This document shows positions 8,735 to 17,580 of a DNA stretch of 64,000 nucleotides, piece by piece. The stretch's first letter is position 1, and each line of letters starts with the position of its first letter. A program made the position numbers and the translations under genes. This DNA comes from JBDIAG01 sp963835085 (lineage in GTDB: Bacteria > Actinomycetota > Actinomycetes > Actinomycetales > CAWJMD01). The stretch is taken from positions 1,488,001 to 1,552,000 of the forward strand of contig CAWIED010000001.1 in assembly GCA_963835085.1 (NCBI GenBank), written 5' to 3'. The notes beneath the pieces were generated by a model. The model did no database searches, was not told the DNA's origin, and saw only the letters and a program-made list of their open reading frames with translations.

Positions 8735-11700
8735 GACTGCACCGATTGGAAGTCGAGCGGTTCGGCCCGTTCGCAGAACGGGTCTGCATCGATATCGACG
8801 CCCTCGCCGGTCAGGGGCTCTTCCTGCTGCACGGCCCTACGGGCGCAGGCAAGACGAGCCTGCTCGACGCGATCTGCTTCGCACTGTATGGCGCGGTGCC
8901 CGGGCCCCGAGCCAAGACCGAACGGCTCACCAGCGACCACGTCGATCAGGCCACGCCCGAAGTGGTCTGCGAGTTCACGGCCGCTGGCCGCCGGTTCGAG
9001 GTCACCCGCTCCCCCGCCTGGGATCGGCCCAAGTCGCGCGGCCGCGGAACCACCAAGCAACAGGCGAAAGTCGTGGTGCGCGAACGCATCTCGGGGCACT
9101 GGGTAGTGCGGGCAGACCGCCTCGACGAAGCCGGGCTGTTGCTGGGCGACGTGCTGGGCATGGGCAAGGAGCAGTTCACCAAGGTGGTCCTGCTCCCCCA
9201 GGGCGACTTTGCGGCCTTTCTGCGAGCGGGCGCCGACGAGCGTCGAACCCTGCTGGAGAAGCTGTTCGGCACGTCCCGGTTCACGGCTGTGGAGAGCTGG
9301 CTGGCCGAACAGCGCAGTGGCACCAGGGTCGAGCTCGAAGCAGCCACCGGCCAGCGCAACGACCTGCTCGCCCGCGCCGACGAGCGAGCCCGGGCCCTCA
9401 CCGACTACGAGCCGGATGCACTGGCCGCCATCACCGCCCTGCCGGCCGAACGCGCAGACGACGCGGCATGCCAGCTGGTGCAGCGCTGGCGCCAGCTGGC
9501 GTCGACGAGTGTGGCGGCCGCCATCCGAGCGCGGCACGACACTGCCGCCCACGCCCTTGCCGCGCGAAACCGTGCCGAAACCGTTCAGCACGAACTGAAC
9601 ACGCTCGGTCAGCTCCATGCGCTGCTTGCCGAACGACAAGCCCTGCTCGACGCTTCCCGAACGCACGAGGCTGACCGCGAGCAAACTGCGCGGGCAGAGC
9701 GCGCCGAACACCTGCGGCTCAGGCTCGACCAGGCCGACGAGGCCGACGAGGCGGCCGCCCAGGCGCTGACCCGTGAGCTCACGGCTCGCAAGGCCGTCGC
9801 TGGGGTGAGCACGCTGCTGACTCCAGGGCCGGCGTTGCCGGGTACCCAGACGCGCCAGGGCACGCAGAGCCAACTGACCGGCCAGAGTCCACACGATCCG
9901 TTCGGACAGTTGGCGTTCGACTTCGACGACCTCGCCCTCACGGCATCCAGTGCCGAACCCGCTCAGTCGGCAACACACGATGGTGGGCCGACGGACGAGC
10001 AGCTCCCCGCCGAGATCGAAGCCCGCAAGCGCCTGGTCGGTGTGCTCGAGAGCCTGGCTGACGACGAGGCTTCGCTGGTGGCCGGTGAGCAGGCCCTCGC
10101 CGAGCTGCAGGCCGACGTGAACCGGCTTGGGTCACTGGGCGACGAGCACAGGTCTCAGCAGGCCGAGGCCGAGTCGGCCCAGGCCGGCATCGAGGCTGAC
10201 CTGCGCCGGCTCGCCCCCCTCATCGCCTCGATACCCGTCCTGGTCGAGCGTCGAGACCTGGCGACCGCCCGCGCCAAGGCGGCCCAGCAGGCGCACGATC
10301 TCGCTGTTGCGGTGGCCACGGCCGTCGATGCGCACCAGCGCGCCGCAGACGCCAGCCTGCGCGCCCGCACGCACCATCTCGACCTGGTACAACGTCGTCT
10401 CGACGGCATGGCCGCGGAGTTGTCCCGCGAGCTGGTAGACGGCACTGACTGCCCCGTATGTGGCGCCACCGAGCACCCCCGCCCGGCCGACCCGGCGAGG
10501 GTTCACGTCGACGCCGACGATCTCGATCGCGCTGCCCAGCTGTCCCGTGAGGCCGATCACCGGGCGGGCGAGGCGGCACTCGAGCGCTCAGCGTTGGAGG
10601 CCCGACTGGCTGCGGCCCGAGCAGCTTCGGACGGCCTTTCCCTGAGCGCTGCCGCCGACGCAAGAGCCGACACGCACGCAGCGGTCGACGCAGCTGAGCA
10701 GGCCCGGGCCAGGGCAGGTGGTCTCAACGCCGAGCTCGAGCGCCTCCGACACACCGTGGCCACAGCCCGACACGCCGCGGAGGCCGCCCAGGCGCAACTG
10801 CAGCAACGCACTGCCCAACTCAGCAGACAGCAGGTGCTCGCCGATGAGGTGCGTGCCCGGGTCGAGTCAGCACGTGCCGGCTTCGACACGCTTGCCGCGC
10901 GACGTGCCCGGCTTGAGGCCGATATCGAGGCTCTCACCGCCCTGGTTGCCGCGGTGCAGGCCCGCACGGAAGCCACCGACCGCGCCGAGCGCGCTCACAT
11001 TCTGGCCGACAGAGATTGTGCGGCAGCGGGTTTCGACACCAGGTCAGCAGCACGGCAGGCCTTGCTCGATCCCGCCACCCGCACTGCGCTGCAGGCACAG
11101 CTGAAGGCGCACGACGACGAGGTGACTGCTGTGCTGAGCCGACTCGCGAGTCAGGAACTCCGGCAGCTGGCGTCGGCGTTGTCGCTCGTCGACGGCGATG
11201 CGCGCTGGCCCAGCGCGGATGACCTCGTGGAGCAGCACCTGCAGCGGGTCGGGCTACACCTCGACGCGGTGCGCGCCCTCGTCCGGCAGTGCAGCGAAGA
11301 CGCCGCGCACGCAGACGCCACCGCAACAGCTGCCGCCGCCCGCGCCACCGAACTCGAGCCTGTGGCCACCGCCCTGGCTTCTCTGGCCAAGCAGGTCAGC
11401 ACCCTCACCGCAGCCACCGCGCCGCTACGCGAGCGCTACGCCGTCCTCGACGAACTGGCCGGCACCGCCTCCGGACTGTCGTCGAGCAACTCCCGACGGA
11501 TGCGGTTGTCGGCCTTTGTGTTGCAGGCGAGGCTCGAGCAGGTGGCGCTGGCCGCCAGCCAACGGCTGCAGCTGATGTCGCAAGGCCGTTACACGTTGCA
11601 CCACAGCGAGGTTCGCGAACGCGGCGGTCAACGTTCAGGCCTGGGCCTGCGCGTCATGGATGCCTGGACGTCCCAGCAGCGAGACACCGCCAGCCTCTCG

Positions 11701-11997
11701 GGTGGAGAGTCGTTCCTCGCCTCGCTCGCACTCGCCCTGGGGCTGGCCGACGTGGTGCAGGCGGAGTCGGGCGGTATCTCGATTGAGACGTTGTTCATTG
11801 ACGAAGGCTTCGGCACCCTCGACGACGAGACCCTGGAACTCGTCATGGAATGCCTCGACCAACTCCGCGAAGGTGGGCGGGCCGTGGGTGTGGTCTCGCA
11901 CGTCGGCGAACTCCGCACCCGCATTCCGACGCAGCTCCACGTCACGAAGACCAGGTCGGGCTCATCGGTGCGGCACGTGGAGGGGTTGGCGTCCTGA
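8731..11997 (+). CDS. sbcC: Exonuclease SbcCD, C subunit (SMC-like ATPase)
   Basis: A 1088-aa Rad50-type ATPase partner of SbcD. The Walker A loop GPTGAGKTSLLD is near residues 31-42, followed by the Q-loop segment LLPQGDFAAFLRA. A long Ala/Arg/Glu-rich coiled coil spans roughly 200-900, with the zinc hook CPVCG near residue 573. The ABC signature SLSGGESFLASLALALG and Walker B TLFIDEGFGTLD are near the C-terminus, followed by the H-loop VVSHVGEL. The start is GTG 8731, overlapping sbcD by 4 bp. A strong bidirectional hairpin follows the stop, separating it from convergent mmsA. Confidence 0.95.
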   Translation: MRLHRLEVERFGPFAERVCIDIDALAGQGLFLLHGPTGAGKTSLLDAICFALYGAVPGPRAKTERLTSDHVDQATPEVVCEFTAAGRRFEVTRSPAWDRPKSRGRGTTKQQAKVVVRERISGHWVVRADRLDEAGLLLGDVLGMGKEQFTKVVLLPQGDFAAFLRAGADERRTLLEKLFGTSRFTAVESWLAEQRSGTRVELEAATGQRNDLLARADERARALTDYEPDALAAITALPAERADDAACQLVQRWRQLASTSVAAAIRARHDTAAHALAARNRAETVQHELNTLGQLHALLAERQALLDASRTHEADREQTARAERAEHLRLRLDQADEADEAAAQALTRELTARKAVAGVSTLLTPGPALPGTQTRQGTQSQLTGQSPHDPFGQLAFDFDDLALTASSAEPAQSATHDGGPTDEQLPAEIEARKRLVGVLESLADDEASLVAGEQALAELQADVNRLGSLGDEHRSQQAEAESAQAGIEADLRRLAPLIASIPVLVERRDLATARAKAAQQAHDLAVAVATAVDAHQRAADASLRARTHHLDLVQRRLDGMAAELSRELVDGTDCPVCGATEHPRPADPARVHVDADDLDRAAQLSREADHRAGEAALERSALEARLAAARAASDGLSLSAAADARADTHAAVDAAEQARARAGGLNAELERLRHTVATARHAAEAAQAQLQQRTAQLSRQQVLADEVRARVESARAGFDTLAARRARLEADIEALTALVAAVQARTEATDRAERAHILADRDCAAAGFDTRSAARQALLDPATRTALQAQLKAHDDEVTAVLSRLASQELRQLASALSLVDGDARWPSADDLVEQHLQRVGLHLDAVRALVRQCSEDAAHADATATAAAARATELEPVATALASLAKQVSTLTAATAPLRERYAVLDELAGTASGLSSSNSRRMRLSAFVLQARLEQVALAASQRLQLMSQGRYTLHHSEVRERGGQRSGLGLRVMDAWTSQQRDTASLSGGESFLASLALALGLADVVQAESGGISIETLFIDEGFGTLDDETLELVMECLDQLREGGRAVGVVSHVGELRTRIPTQLHVTKTRSGSSVRHVEGLAS

Positions 11998-12000
11998 CGA

Positions 12001-12035
12001 CGAAACCCACCGAGCGCGTCGCCCGGTGGGTTTCG
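12001..12035. terminator. Bidirectional hairpin between convergent sbcC and mmsA
   Basis: CGAAACCCACCG (12001-12012) pairs perfectly with CGGTGGGTTTCG (12024-12035) across an 11-nt loop. It lies 3 bp after the sbcC stop and 16 bp after the mmsA stop on the other strand, so it can terminate both messages. The arms themselves provide A and T tracts in each direction. Confidence 0.8.
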
Positions 12036-12051
12036 TGTGGAGCAGCTCTGC

Positions 12052-13548
12052 TCAGTCGTTCTGGGGGAACCCGAGGTTGAGTCCACCGTGGCTGGGGTCG
12101 AGCCAGCGCGAGGTCACGACCTTGCCGCGGGTGAAGAAGTTCACGCCCTCCATACCGTGAGCGTGGGTGTCACCGAACAGCGAGGCCTTCCAGCCCCCGA
12201 AGGAGTAGTACGAGACGGGCACCGGGATCGGCACGTTGATGCCCACCATGCCCACCTCTACCTCGTTCTGGAATCGGCGAGCCGCCCCACCGTCATTGGT
12301 GAAGATCGCGGTGCCGTTGCCGTACGGGTTGGAGTTGATGAGGTCGAGGCCCTCGTCGTAGCCAGACACCCGCACAACCGACAGCACCGGGCCGAAGATC
12401 TCATCGGTGTAGATGGACATGTCGGTCTTGACATTGTCGAAGAGCGTAGGCGCCAAGAAGTAGCCGTCGCCGTCAGCGTCGAACTCGCCGTCACGGCCGT
12501 CGACCACCAGGGTCGCGCCCGCCTTCTCGCCCGCGTCAACGTAGCCTGACACCTTCTCAAAGTGCTGGCGCGTCACAAGCGGGCCCATGTCGGCGCCGCG
12601 GGTGCCGTCACCCGTACGCAGCTTGCCCATCCGGTCGACGATCTTCGACACCAGTTCATCGGCAATGCTCTCCACAGCAAGCAGCGCCGAGATGGCCATG
12701 CACCGCTCGCCCGCCGAGCCGAAGCCGGCGTTGATGGCGGCGTCGGCCGCCAGGTCGAGGTCGGCGTCGGGAAGCACCAGCATGTGGTTCTTGGCGCCGC
12801 CCAGAGCCTGAACGCGCTTGCCGTGCGCGGTGCCCTGCTCGTAGACATAGCGCGCGATCGGGGTCGAGCCGACGAACGACACCGACTTCACGAGCGGGTG
12901 GCTCAGCAACGCGTCGACGGCCTCCTTGTCACCGTGCACGACCTGCACCACACCGTCAGGCAGGCCCGCTTCCTTCCACAGCTCGGCCATGGCCACGGCA
13001 GCCGAAGGGTCCTTCTCCGAGGGCTTGATGACAACCGCGTTGCCGCAGGCCACCGCGATCGGCACGAACCACATAGGCACCATGGCCGGGAAGTTGAAGG
13101 GCGAGATCACTGCCGAGACACCGAGCGACTGACGGATCGAGTACACGTCGACCTTCGTCGACGCGTTCTCGGAGTAGCCGCCCTTGAGCAGGTGCGGGAT
13201 GCCGCAGGCGAACTCGACAACCTCCAGACCACGCTGGAGCTCGCCGGCCGCGTCCGAGAGCACCTTGCCATGCTCGGCCGTGATCAACGCGGCGATTCTG
13301 CTGATGTTTGCCACTAGCAGTTCGCGGTACTTGAAAAGCACCGCCGTGCGCCTGGCGAGCGACATCGAGCCCCACGACTTCCACGCCTCGTGTGCCCCGG
13401 TCACCGCGTCGCCTACCAGCTCGGTACTCGCGAGATCAAGCTTGCCGGTCAGCTCACCCGTAGCCGGATTGAACACGTCAGAAGTGCGTTCGGCAGTACC
13501 GTCCCAGGCACTTCCGCCGATCAGGTGGGTGATGCGGGTGGGGCTCAC
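12052..13548 (-). CDS. mmsA: Methylmalonate-semialdehyde / malonate-semialdehyde dehydrogenase (CoA-acylating)
   Basis: A 498-aa aldehyde dehydrogenase converting malonic (inositol pathway, IolA) or methylmalonic semialdehyde to acetyl- or propionyl-CoA. MMSDH hallmarks: SPFNFPAMVPMWF, QALGGAKNHMLVLPDAD (Asn where ordinary ALDHs have the general-base Glu) and catalytic Cys283 in AGERCMA. The start is GTG 13548, preceded by GAGGAG with 5-bp spacing. A promoter/operator block at 13605-13650 resembles those before the ABC binding protein and iolG2, tying it to inositol control. It ends convergently with sbcC. IolA is the last step of the iol pathway, so the alternative symbol iolA is equally apt. 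Confidence 0.93.
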   Translation of the reverse strand: MSPTRITHLIGGSAWDGTAERTSDVFNPATGELTGKLDLASTELVGDAVTGAHEAWKSWGSMSLARRTAVLFKYRELLVANISRIAALITAEHGKVLSDAAGELQRGLEVVEFACGIPHLLKGGYSENASTKVDVYSIRQSLGVSAVISPFNFPAMVPMWFVPIAVACGNAVVIKPSEKDPSAAVAMAELWKEAGLPDGVVQVVHGDKEAVDALLSHPLVKSVSFVGSTPIARYVYEQGTAHGKRVQALGGAKNHMLVLPDADLDLAADAAINAGFGSAGERCMAISALLAVESIADELVSKIVDRMGKLRTGDGTRGADMGPLVTRQHFEKVSGYVDAGEKAGATLVVDGRDGEFDADGDGYFLAPTLFDNVKTDMSIYTDEIFGPVLSVVRVSGYDEGLDLINSNPYGNGTAIFTNDGGAARRFQNEVEVGMVGINVPIPVPVSYYSFGGWKASLFGDTHAHGMEGVNFFTRGKVVTSRWLDPSHGGLNLGFPQND

Positions 13549-13604
13549 GTCGTCTCCTCGTTCTCAGCGTCGGTTGCCCGCAGCTGTGCGGGCGAACGGC
13601 TACC

Positions 13605-13650
13605 AGCCTGCCAAATGAAGCCGTCCATAGTCAAGAGTTTGTAATGACAA
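13605..13650 (-). promoter_or_regulatory. Conserved iol-type promoter/operator block A, upstream of mmsA
   Basis: On the plus strand GTCAAG-AG-TTTGT-AAT-GACAA spans 13630-13650. On the transcribed strand this contains TTGACT (-35, 13634-13629), an 18-bp spacer and CAGGCT (-10, 13610-13605). The same layout occurs at 23750-23794 and 27899-27944. The mmsA start codon is 57 bp further on. The TGT-N4-ACA-like core upstream of the -35 is probably a regulator site; the identity of the regulator is not known. Confidence 0.65.
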
Positions 13651-13698
13651 AGAGGGGTATTGCTAGGAAAACATGAGGGTCCAGGCAGGAGCGTCCGG

Positions 13699-14429
13699 TC
13701 AGGCGTCGTCAAGTCTGGTCTGCGTTGCGGCCACCTCGGGCCGAATCGCGTCGCCGGGCGATAGTTGCCGGCCAACTCGCCCGCGTGGATCTTAATGCTG
13801 ACGTAGGCCTCCAGCTTCTCCTGGGCAAGACTGGGGTCGGCCAGCTCGCCGGCCCAGGCGCGGGGAACGACGATGATGCCGTCGCGATCGGCGACCAGCA
13901 CATCACCGGGATACACCGCCACCCCGCCGCAGCCGATGGGCACCTGCAGGTCGGCCACGTGGTGAAAGGCCGCCCGGGTGGTGATCGTCACCTGACTGGC
14001 GTACGTCGGAAACGGCAATTGCGACAACACGTGTCCGTCGCGCAAGCCGCCGTCGGTCACAAAGCCGGCCACCCCACGCTTCCACGCCCGAGTCATCAGC
14101 ATGTCGCCACCCGAAGCGGCACTTGCATCGCCCCGGGAATCCACGACGATGACGCTACCGGCGGGGGCGAGCTCGATGCTGTCCCATTGCAGGGTGTTGC
14201 CGCTGGCATACGGGTCAAGAGTGTCGACATCTTCACGCGCAGGAATGAATCGCATGGTGAACGCCTCTGCCACGAACCCGTCGGCCACCTGGCTGAGCGG
14301 CTTGACCCCCATCATCTGGGGCTGCCGGTAACCGCGCTTGTAGAGCTGGGTGGCAATGGTCGAGGTGCTCACCTGGCGCAGCTTGTCCAGGGTTCCCTCG
14401 GGGAGCGGTGCGAGGTCGGGCAGCGTCAT
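13699..14429 (-). CDS. RraA-like / 4-hydroxy-4-methyl-2-oxoglutarate-aldolase-type protein, probable 3' frameshift
   Basis: RraA/HMG-aldolase fold. Motifs seen: AGSVIVVDSRGDASAASGGDM, WKRGVAGFVTDGGLRD, IGCGGVAVYPGDVLVADRDGIIVVP, the family's active-site and core strands. The start ATG 14429 has AGGA 8 bp upstream. As written, the frame does not stop until 13545, adding a Pro/Cys-rich tail. That tail has no family similarity and runs through the mmsA promoter block. After about 13757 another frame reads PGDAIRPEVAATQTRLDDA and stops at 13699-13701, the expected family length, so a one-base indel is likely. It follows a sugar-acid dehydratase and could cleave its 2-keto-3-deoxy product; RraA-like proteins are functionally diverse, so this is inference. 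Confidence 0.7.
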
Positions 14430-14482
14430 GATTCGTTCCTCATCTCACAGAGTGCCTAGGGCAAAATGTGCTCGTCGTTCGC

Positions 14483-14750
14483 TCAGATGACCGCGAGCCC
14501 GGGCAGCATCGGCATGCCGTACGTGGCATCGCAGTTCTGGTGTGCCGTGGGGGGCGGGGTGGTCAGGCAAGCCCGGCGCTCATCGGCGCGGTAGAAATTC
14601 CGGTCGCTGACCACCTGGGCATCGTAGACGAATTCGCCGGAATAGTACGAGCCAGTGGTGGCGGGTCTGCTTCTCATGCCGGGTGTTGTCGGCCGCCCAC
14701 ACCGGACACGCATCCGGCTCGGCCTGCTCAGCACGTGCGCGGCCAATCAC
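14483..14750 (-). pseudogene. Unidentified small coding remnant, frameshifted
   Basis: I do not recognise this protein. From GTG 14750 one frame reads AEQAEPDACPVWAADN and TRHEKQTRHH. From about 14655 a second frame reads GSYYSGEFVYDAQVVSD to a stop at 14483 after GMPMLPGLAVI. Both parts show the strong third-position GC bias of real genes here, while the single long frame upstream (ATG 14746) does not. It sits 25 bp after the dehydratase stop and 53 bp before the RraA-like start, so it may be a roughly 90-aa operon member broken by one indel. Confidence 0.35.
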
Positions 14751-14775
14751 TGATCCCTATGAGTTCCATTGCAGT

Positions 14776-16512
14776 TCAGTGGATCTCAGGCTCAGCTTGG
14801 CCCGAGTCGGGCTCTGGTGCGGCGGCCAGGAAATCGAAGTCGCAGCCCTCATTGGCCTGGTTGACGTGATCGAGGTAAAGCGCCCCATAGCCCCGCGAGA
14901 ACTTGCGCTTGGGTGGCACCCAGGCCTCGCGACGACGCTGCAGCTCGTGGCCGTCGATCTGCAGCTCGAGCCTGCGGTTGGGCACATCGAGGGTGATCAG
15001 GTCACCGGTGCGCACGAAGGCGAGTGGCCCACCCACGTGCGATTCCGGCGCCACATGCAAGACGCAGGCACCGTACGACGTGCCACTCATTCGAGCGTCG
15101 GAGATGCGCACCATGTCACGCACCCCCGTGGTGAGAATCTTCTGTGGAATCGGCAGCTGACCCCATTCGGGCATGCCCGGCGCACCTTGCGGCCCGGCAC
15201 TCTTGAGCACGAGAACCGAGTCGGCGGTGACGTCGAGGTCGGGGTCGTCGATCATTCTCGCCATCTCGTCGTAATTCTCGAACACCACGGCAGGACCGGT
15301 ATGCGTCAGCAGGTGTTCCTGTGCGGCAGCCGGTTTGATGACCGCACCGTCCGGGGCGAGGTTGCCGCGCAACACCGCGAGGGTGTCCTTGGCCACCACC
15401 GGGTTGTCCCGCGAACGGATCACCTTGCGGTTGTATACCTGGGCCCCCTCGATGTTCTCCCCGAGAGTGTGCCCGTTGACCGTCATGGGCGTGGGATCGA
15501 TCAGGTCGCCCAATTGCACCAGGAGGGCGCGCAGGCCGCCTGCGTAGTAGAAGTCCTCCATCAGATACGCACCCGAAGGGCGGATGTCGGCCAGCAAAGG
15601 AGTCTTTCGCGCCAGCTCGTCGAAGTCGTCGATCGTCAGCTCAACCCCGAGCCGACGAGCCATCGCCACCAGGTGCACGATCGCGTTCGTCGACCCACCG
15701 ATAGCCAGCACTGTGGTGACGGCGTTGAGAAACGCTGCTCTGGTGAGGATCTGGGAGACCTTGACGTCGTTCCACACCATCTCCACGATCTGCCGCCCCG
15801 TGTGCGCTGCCATCACCGAGTGCCGCGAATCCGGCGCCGGAATGGATACGGCCCCAGGCAGAGTGAGGCCCATGGCCTCCACCGCGGAGGTCATCGTGGA
15901 CGCCGTGCCCATCGTCATACAGTGGCCGGGAGAACGGGCGATCCCGCTCTCGATTCCTTGCCACTCCTCCTCGGTGATGACCCCCGCGCGCAGGTCGTCC
16001 CAATACTTCCAAGTGTCCGAGCCCGAGCCGAGGATCCTGCCGGCCCAGTCGCCGCGCAGCATGGGGCCGGCCGGCATGAAGATGGCAGGCAGATCGACGG
16101 CCTCGGCGCCCATGATCAAGCCGGGAGTGGTCTTGTCGCACCCGCCCATCAGTACGGCGCCGTCGATCGGGTACGACCTCAGCAGCTCCTCGGCTTCCAT
16201 GGCGAGCAGGTTGCGGTACAGCATCGTGGTGGGCTTTTGAAACGGCTCCGACAAGGACATCGCCGGCATCTCCACCGGGAAGCCCCCTGCCTGCCACACC
16301 CCACGCTTGACCTCATCGGCCCGTTGTTTGAAATGTGTGTGACAGGGGTTGATGTCACTCCAGGTATTGATGATGCCGATGACTGGCTTACCCCGGTAGT
16401 CTGCCGCGTCGAAGCCCATCTGGGCAGTGCGCGAACGGTGCCCGAACGCCCGCTTGTCGTGGACGCCATACCAACGATGGCTGCGAAGCTCCTCCGGTGT
16501 CTTGCGTGCCAT
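14776..16512 (-). CDS. IlvD/Edd-family sugar-acid dehydratase (L-arabinonate dehydratase-like)
   Basis: A 578-aa [Fe-S]-dependent dehydratase of the dihydroxyacid/aldonate type. Candidate cluster ligands are Cys57 (NPCHTH), Cys125 (MGGCDKTTPG) and Cys198 (GHCMTMGTAST). SISDARMSGTS-like sequence near residue 490 (RISDARMSGTSYG) and the AIGGSTNAIVHL motif are also family signatures. The length and WYGVHDKRAFGHRSR N-terminus resemble pentonate/hexonate dehydratases more than biosynthetic IlvD. It lies 18 bp behind iolG, in the iolH-iolE-iolG transcription unit, with an RraA-like gene downstream. It would turn an aldonic acid into a 2-keto-3-deoxy acid; whether that acid comes from inositol is unknown. 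Confidence 0.85.
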   Translation of the reverse strand: MARKTPEELRSHRWYGVHDKRAFGHRSRTAQMGFDAADYRGKPVIGIINTWSDINPCHTHFKQRADEVKRGVWQAGGFPVEMPAMSLSEPFQKPTTMLYRNLLAMEAEELLRSYPIDGAVLMGGCDKTTPGLIMGAEAVDLPAIFMPAGPMLRGDWAGRILGSGSDTWKYWDDLRAGVITEEEWQGIESGIARSPGHCMTMGTASTMTSAVEAMGLTLPGAVSIPAPDSRHSVMAAHTGRQIVEMVWNDVKVSQILTRAAFLNAVTTVLAIGGSTNAIVHLVAMARRLGVELTIDDFDELARKTPLLADIRPSGAYLMEDFYYAGGLRALLVQLGDLIDPTPMTVNGHTLGENIEGAQVYNRKVIRSRDNPVVAKDTLAVLRGNLAPDGAVIKPAAAQEHLLTHTGPAVVFENYDEMARMIDDPDLDVTADSVLVLKSAGPQGAPGMPEWGQLPIPQKILTTGVRDMVRISDARMSGTSYGACVLHVAPESHVGGPLAFVRTGDLITLDVPNRRLELQIDGHELQRRREAWVPPKRKFSRGYGALYLDHVNQANEGCDFDFLAAAPEPDSGQAEPEIH

Positions 16513-16530
16513 GATCCGGCTGCCCTTCCC

Positions 16531-17535
16531 CTAGGCGTAGAAGTCTGGCTTCGCAATCATCTCGATCGGCACGGTGTTGCCCGAGTCCAGCCCCTTGACG
16601 CCGGCATCGCAGACACAGGCATCGGCATAACCGTCCCATGCGCTGGAGCCGGTGGCGCCGCCCTCGGCGGCAGCGTTGATCCAGGCCTGCACCTCGGCCA
16701 CGAAGGCGCCGTAGAACCGGTCGTTGTGGTCGGTGGTGATCCGGTTGTTGCGCCCGTGGGCATCTCGCCGGGAGATCAGGTTCTGATCCGACAGAGACAG
16801 AATCCCCGTCTCGCCGACCACCTCACAGCGGATGTCATAGCCGTACTGGCAGTTGACGAAGATCTCGTCGTCAACGCGCACGCCGGACTCGGATTCCATG
16901 ATGAACACGAGCGGGTCTTGAAGGTGCGCGAACCGTTTGGAGGTCTTCTTGGGCTTGTCCACTCGGGCGGAGACGAACTCCTCGCCGAGCAGCCAGCGCA
17001 TGGTGTCCACCTCGTGGATGGCAGTGTCGTTGATGGCCATGTCCCAGGTGTAGATCTCCGGGACGGTGGGGTTGCGGTGGGCGCAATGGATCATCAACGG
17101 CTCACCGATCTCGCCAGCATCGATGGCGGCCTTCATCGTCCGGTAGGACGCGTCGAAGCGGCGCATGAACCCGACGGTGACGAGCCGCTTGCCGGCCTTC
17201 TGTTCGGCGTCCATTACCCGGATCGCGGCCGCGGCGGTGGGGGTCAGCGGCTTCTCGCAAAACACCGGCTTGCCGGCCTGGATGGCGGCGATCAGGGGCT
17301 CCTCATGCGCCGGTCCGAAGGAGCAGATCATGATCGCATCCACGTCGGGATCCGCGATCAGCTCGTTGGCGTCGGTGTAGGCCTTGCCGCCGATCCGGGC
17401 GGCCACCTCGTTGGCCCGGGCAGCGTCGAGGTCGGCGACGGCCGTCACGCGACCTCCAGAAAGCACGGTGTGGATGCGCTGGATGTGGGCTTGACCCATG
17501 CCGCCGGGGCCGACCATACCGATTCGCAGTGTCAT
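16531..17535 (-). CDS. iolG: Inositol 2-dehydrogenase (IolG-type, Gfo/Idh/MocA family)
   Basis: A 334-aa NAD-dependent dehydrogenase oxidising myo-inositol to 2-keto-myo-inositol, the first iol step. The Rossmann motif GMVGPGGMGQAH is at residues about 6-17. The catalytic EKP Lys is in KPVFCEKPLT. The C-terminal substrate domain has GFMRRFDASY and INDTAIHEVDTMRWLLGE (Asp/His proton relay). The start ATG 17535 has AAAGGG 8 bp upstream. It lies between iolE (45 bp) and the dehydratase (18 bp), so it is operonic. A second, distinct IolG-family protein is at 26849-27850. Family members vary between myo-, scyllo- and D-chiro-inositol and sugars, so substrate is inferred from context. Confidence 0.85.
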   Translation of the reverse strand: MTLRIGMVGPGGMGQAHIQRIHTVLSGGRVTAVADLDAARANEVAARIGGKAYTDANELIADPDVDAIMICSFGPAHEEPLIAAIQAGKPVFCEKPLTPTAAAAIRVMDAEQKAGKRLVTVGFMRRFDASYRTMKAAIDAGEIGEPLMIHCAHRNPTVPEIYTWDMAINDTAIHEVDTMRWLLGEEFVSARVDKPKKTSKRFAHLQDPLVFIMESESGVRVDDEIFVNCQYGYDIRCEVVGETGILSLSDQNLISRRDAHGRNNRITTDHNDRFYGAFVAEVQAWINAAAEGGATGSSAWDGYADACVCDAGVKGLDSGNTVPIEMIAKPDFYA

Positions 17536-17580
17536 TCAAATTCCCTTTCGTGCGCAGTCAGTCAGTGAGTTCGTGCGGGC

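Noticed and set aside
14683..17568. 961-codon open frame on the plus strand
   Set aside because: It lies entirely opposite the dehydratase and iolG, which have clear motifs; the translation is Gly/Arg/His-rich with no family similarity. A GC-rich antisense shadow.
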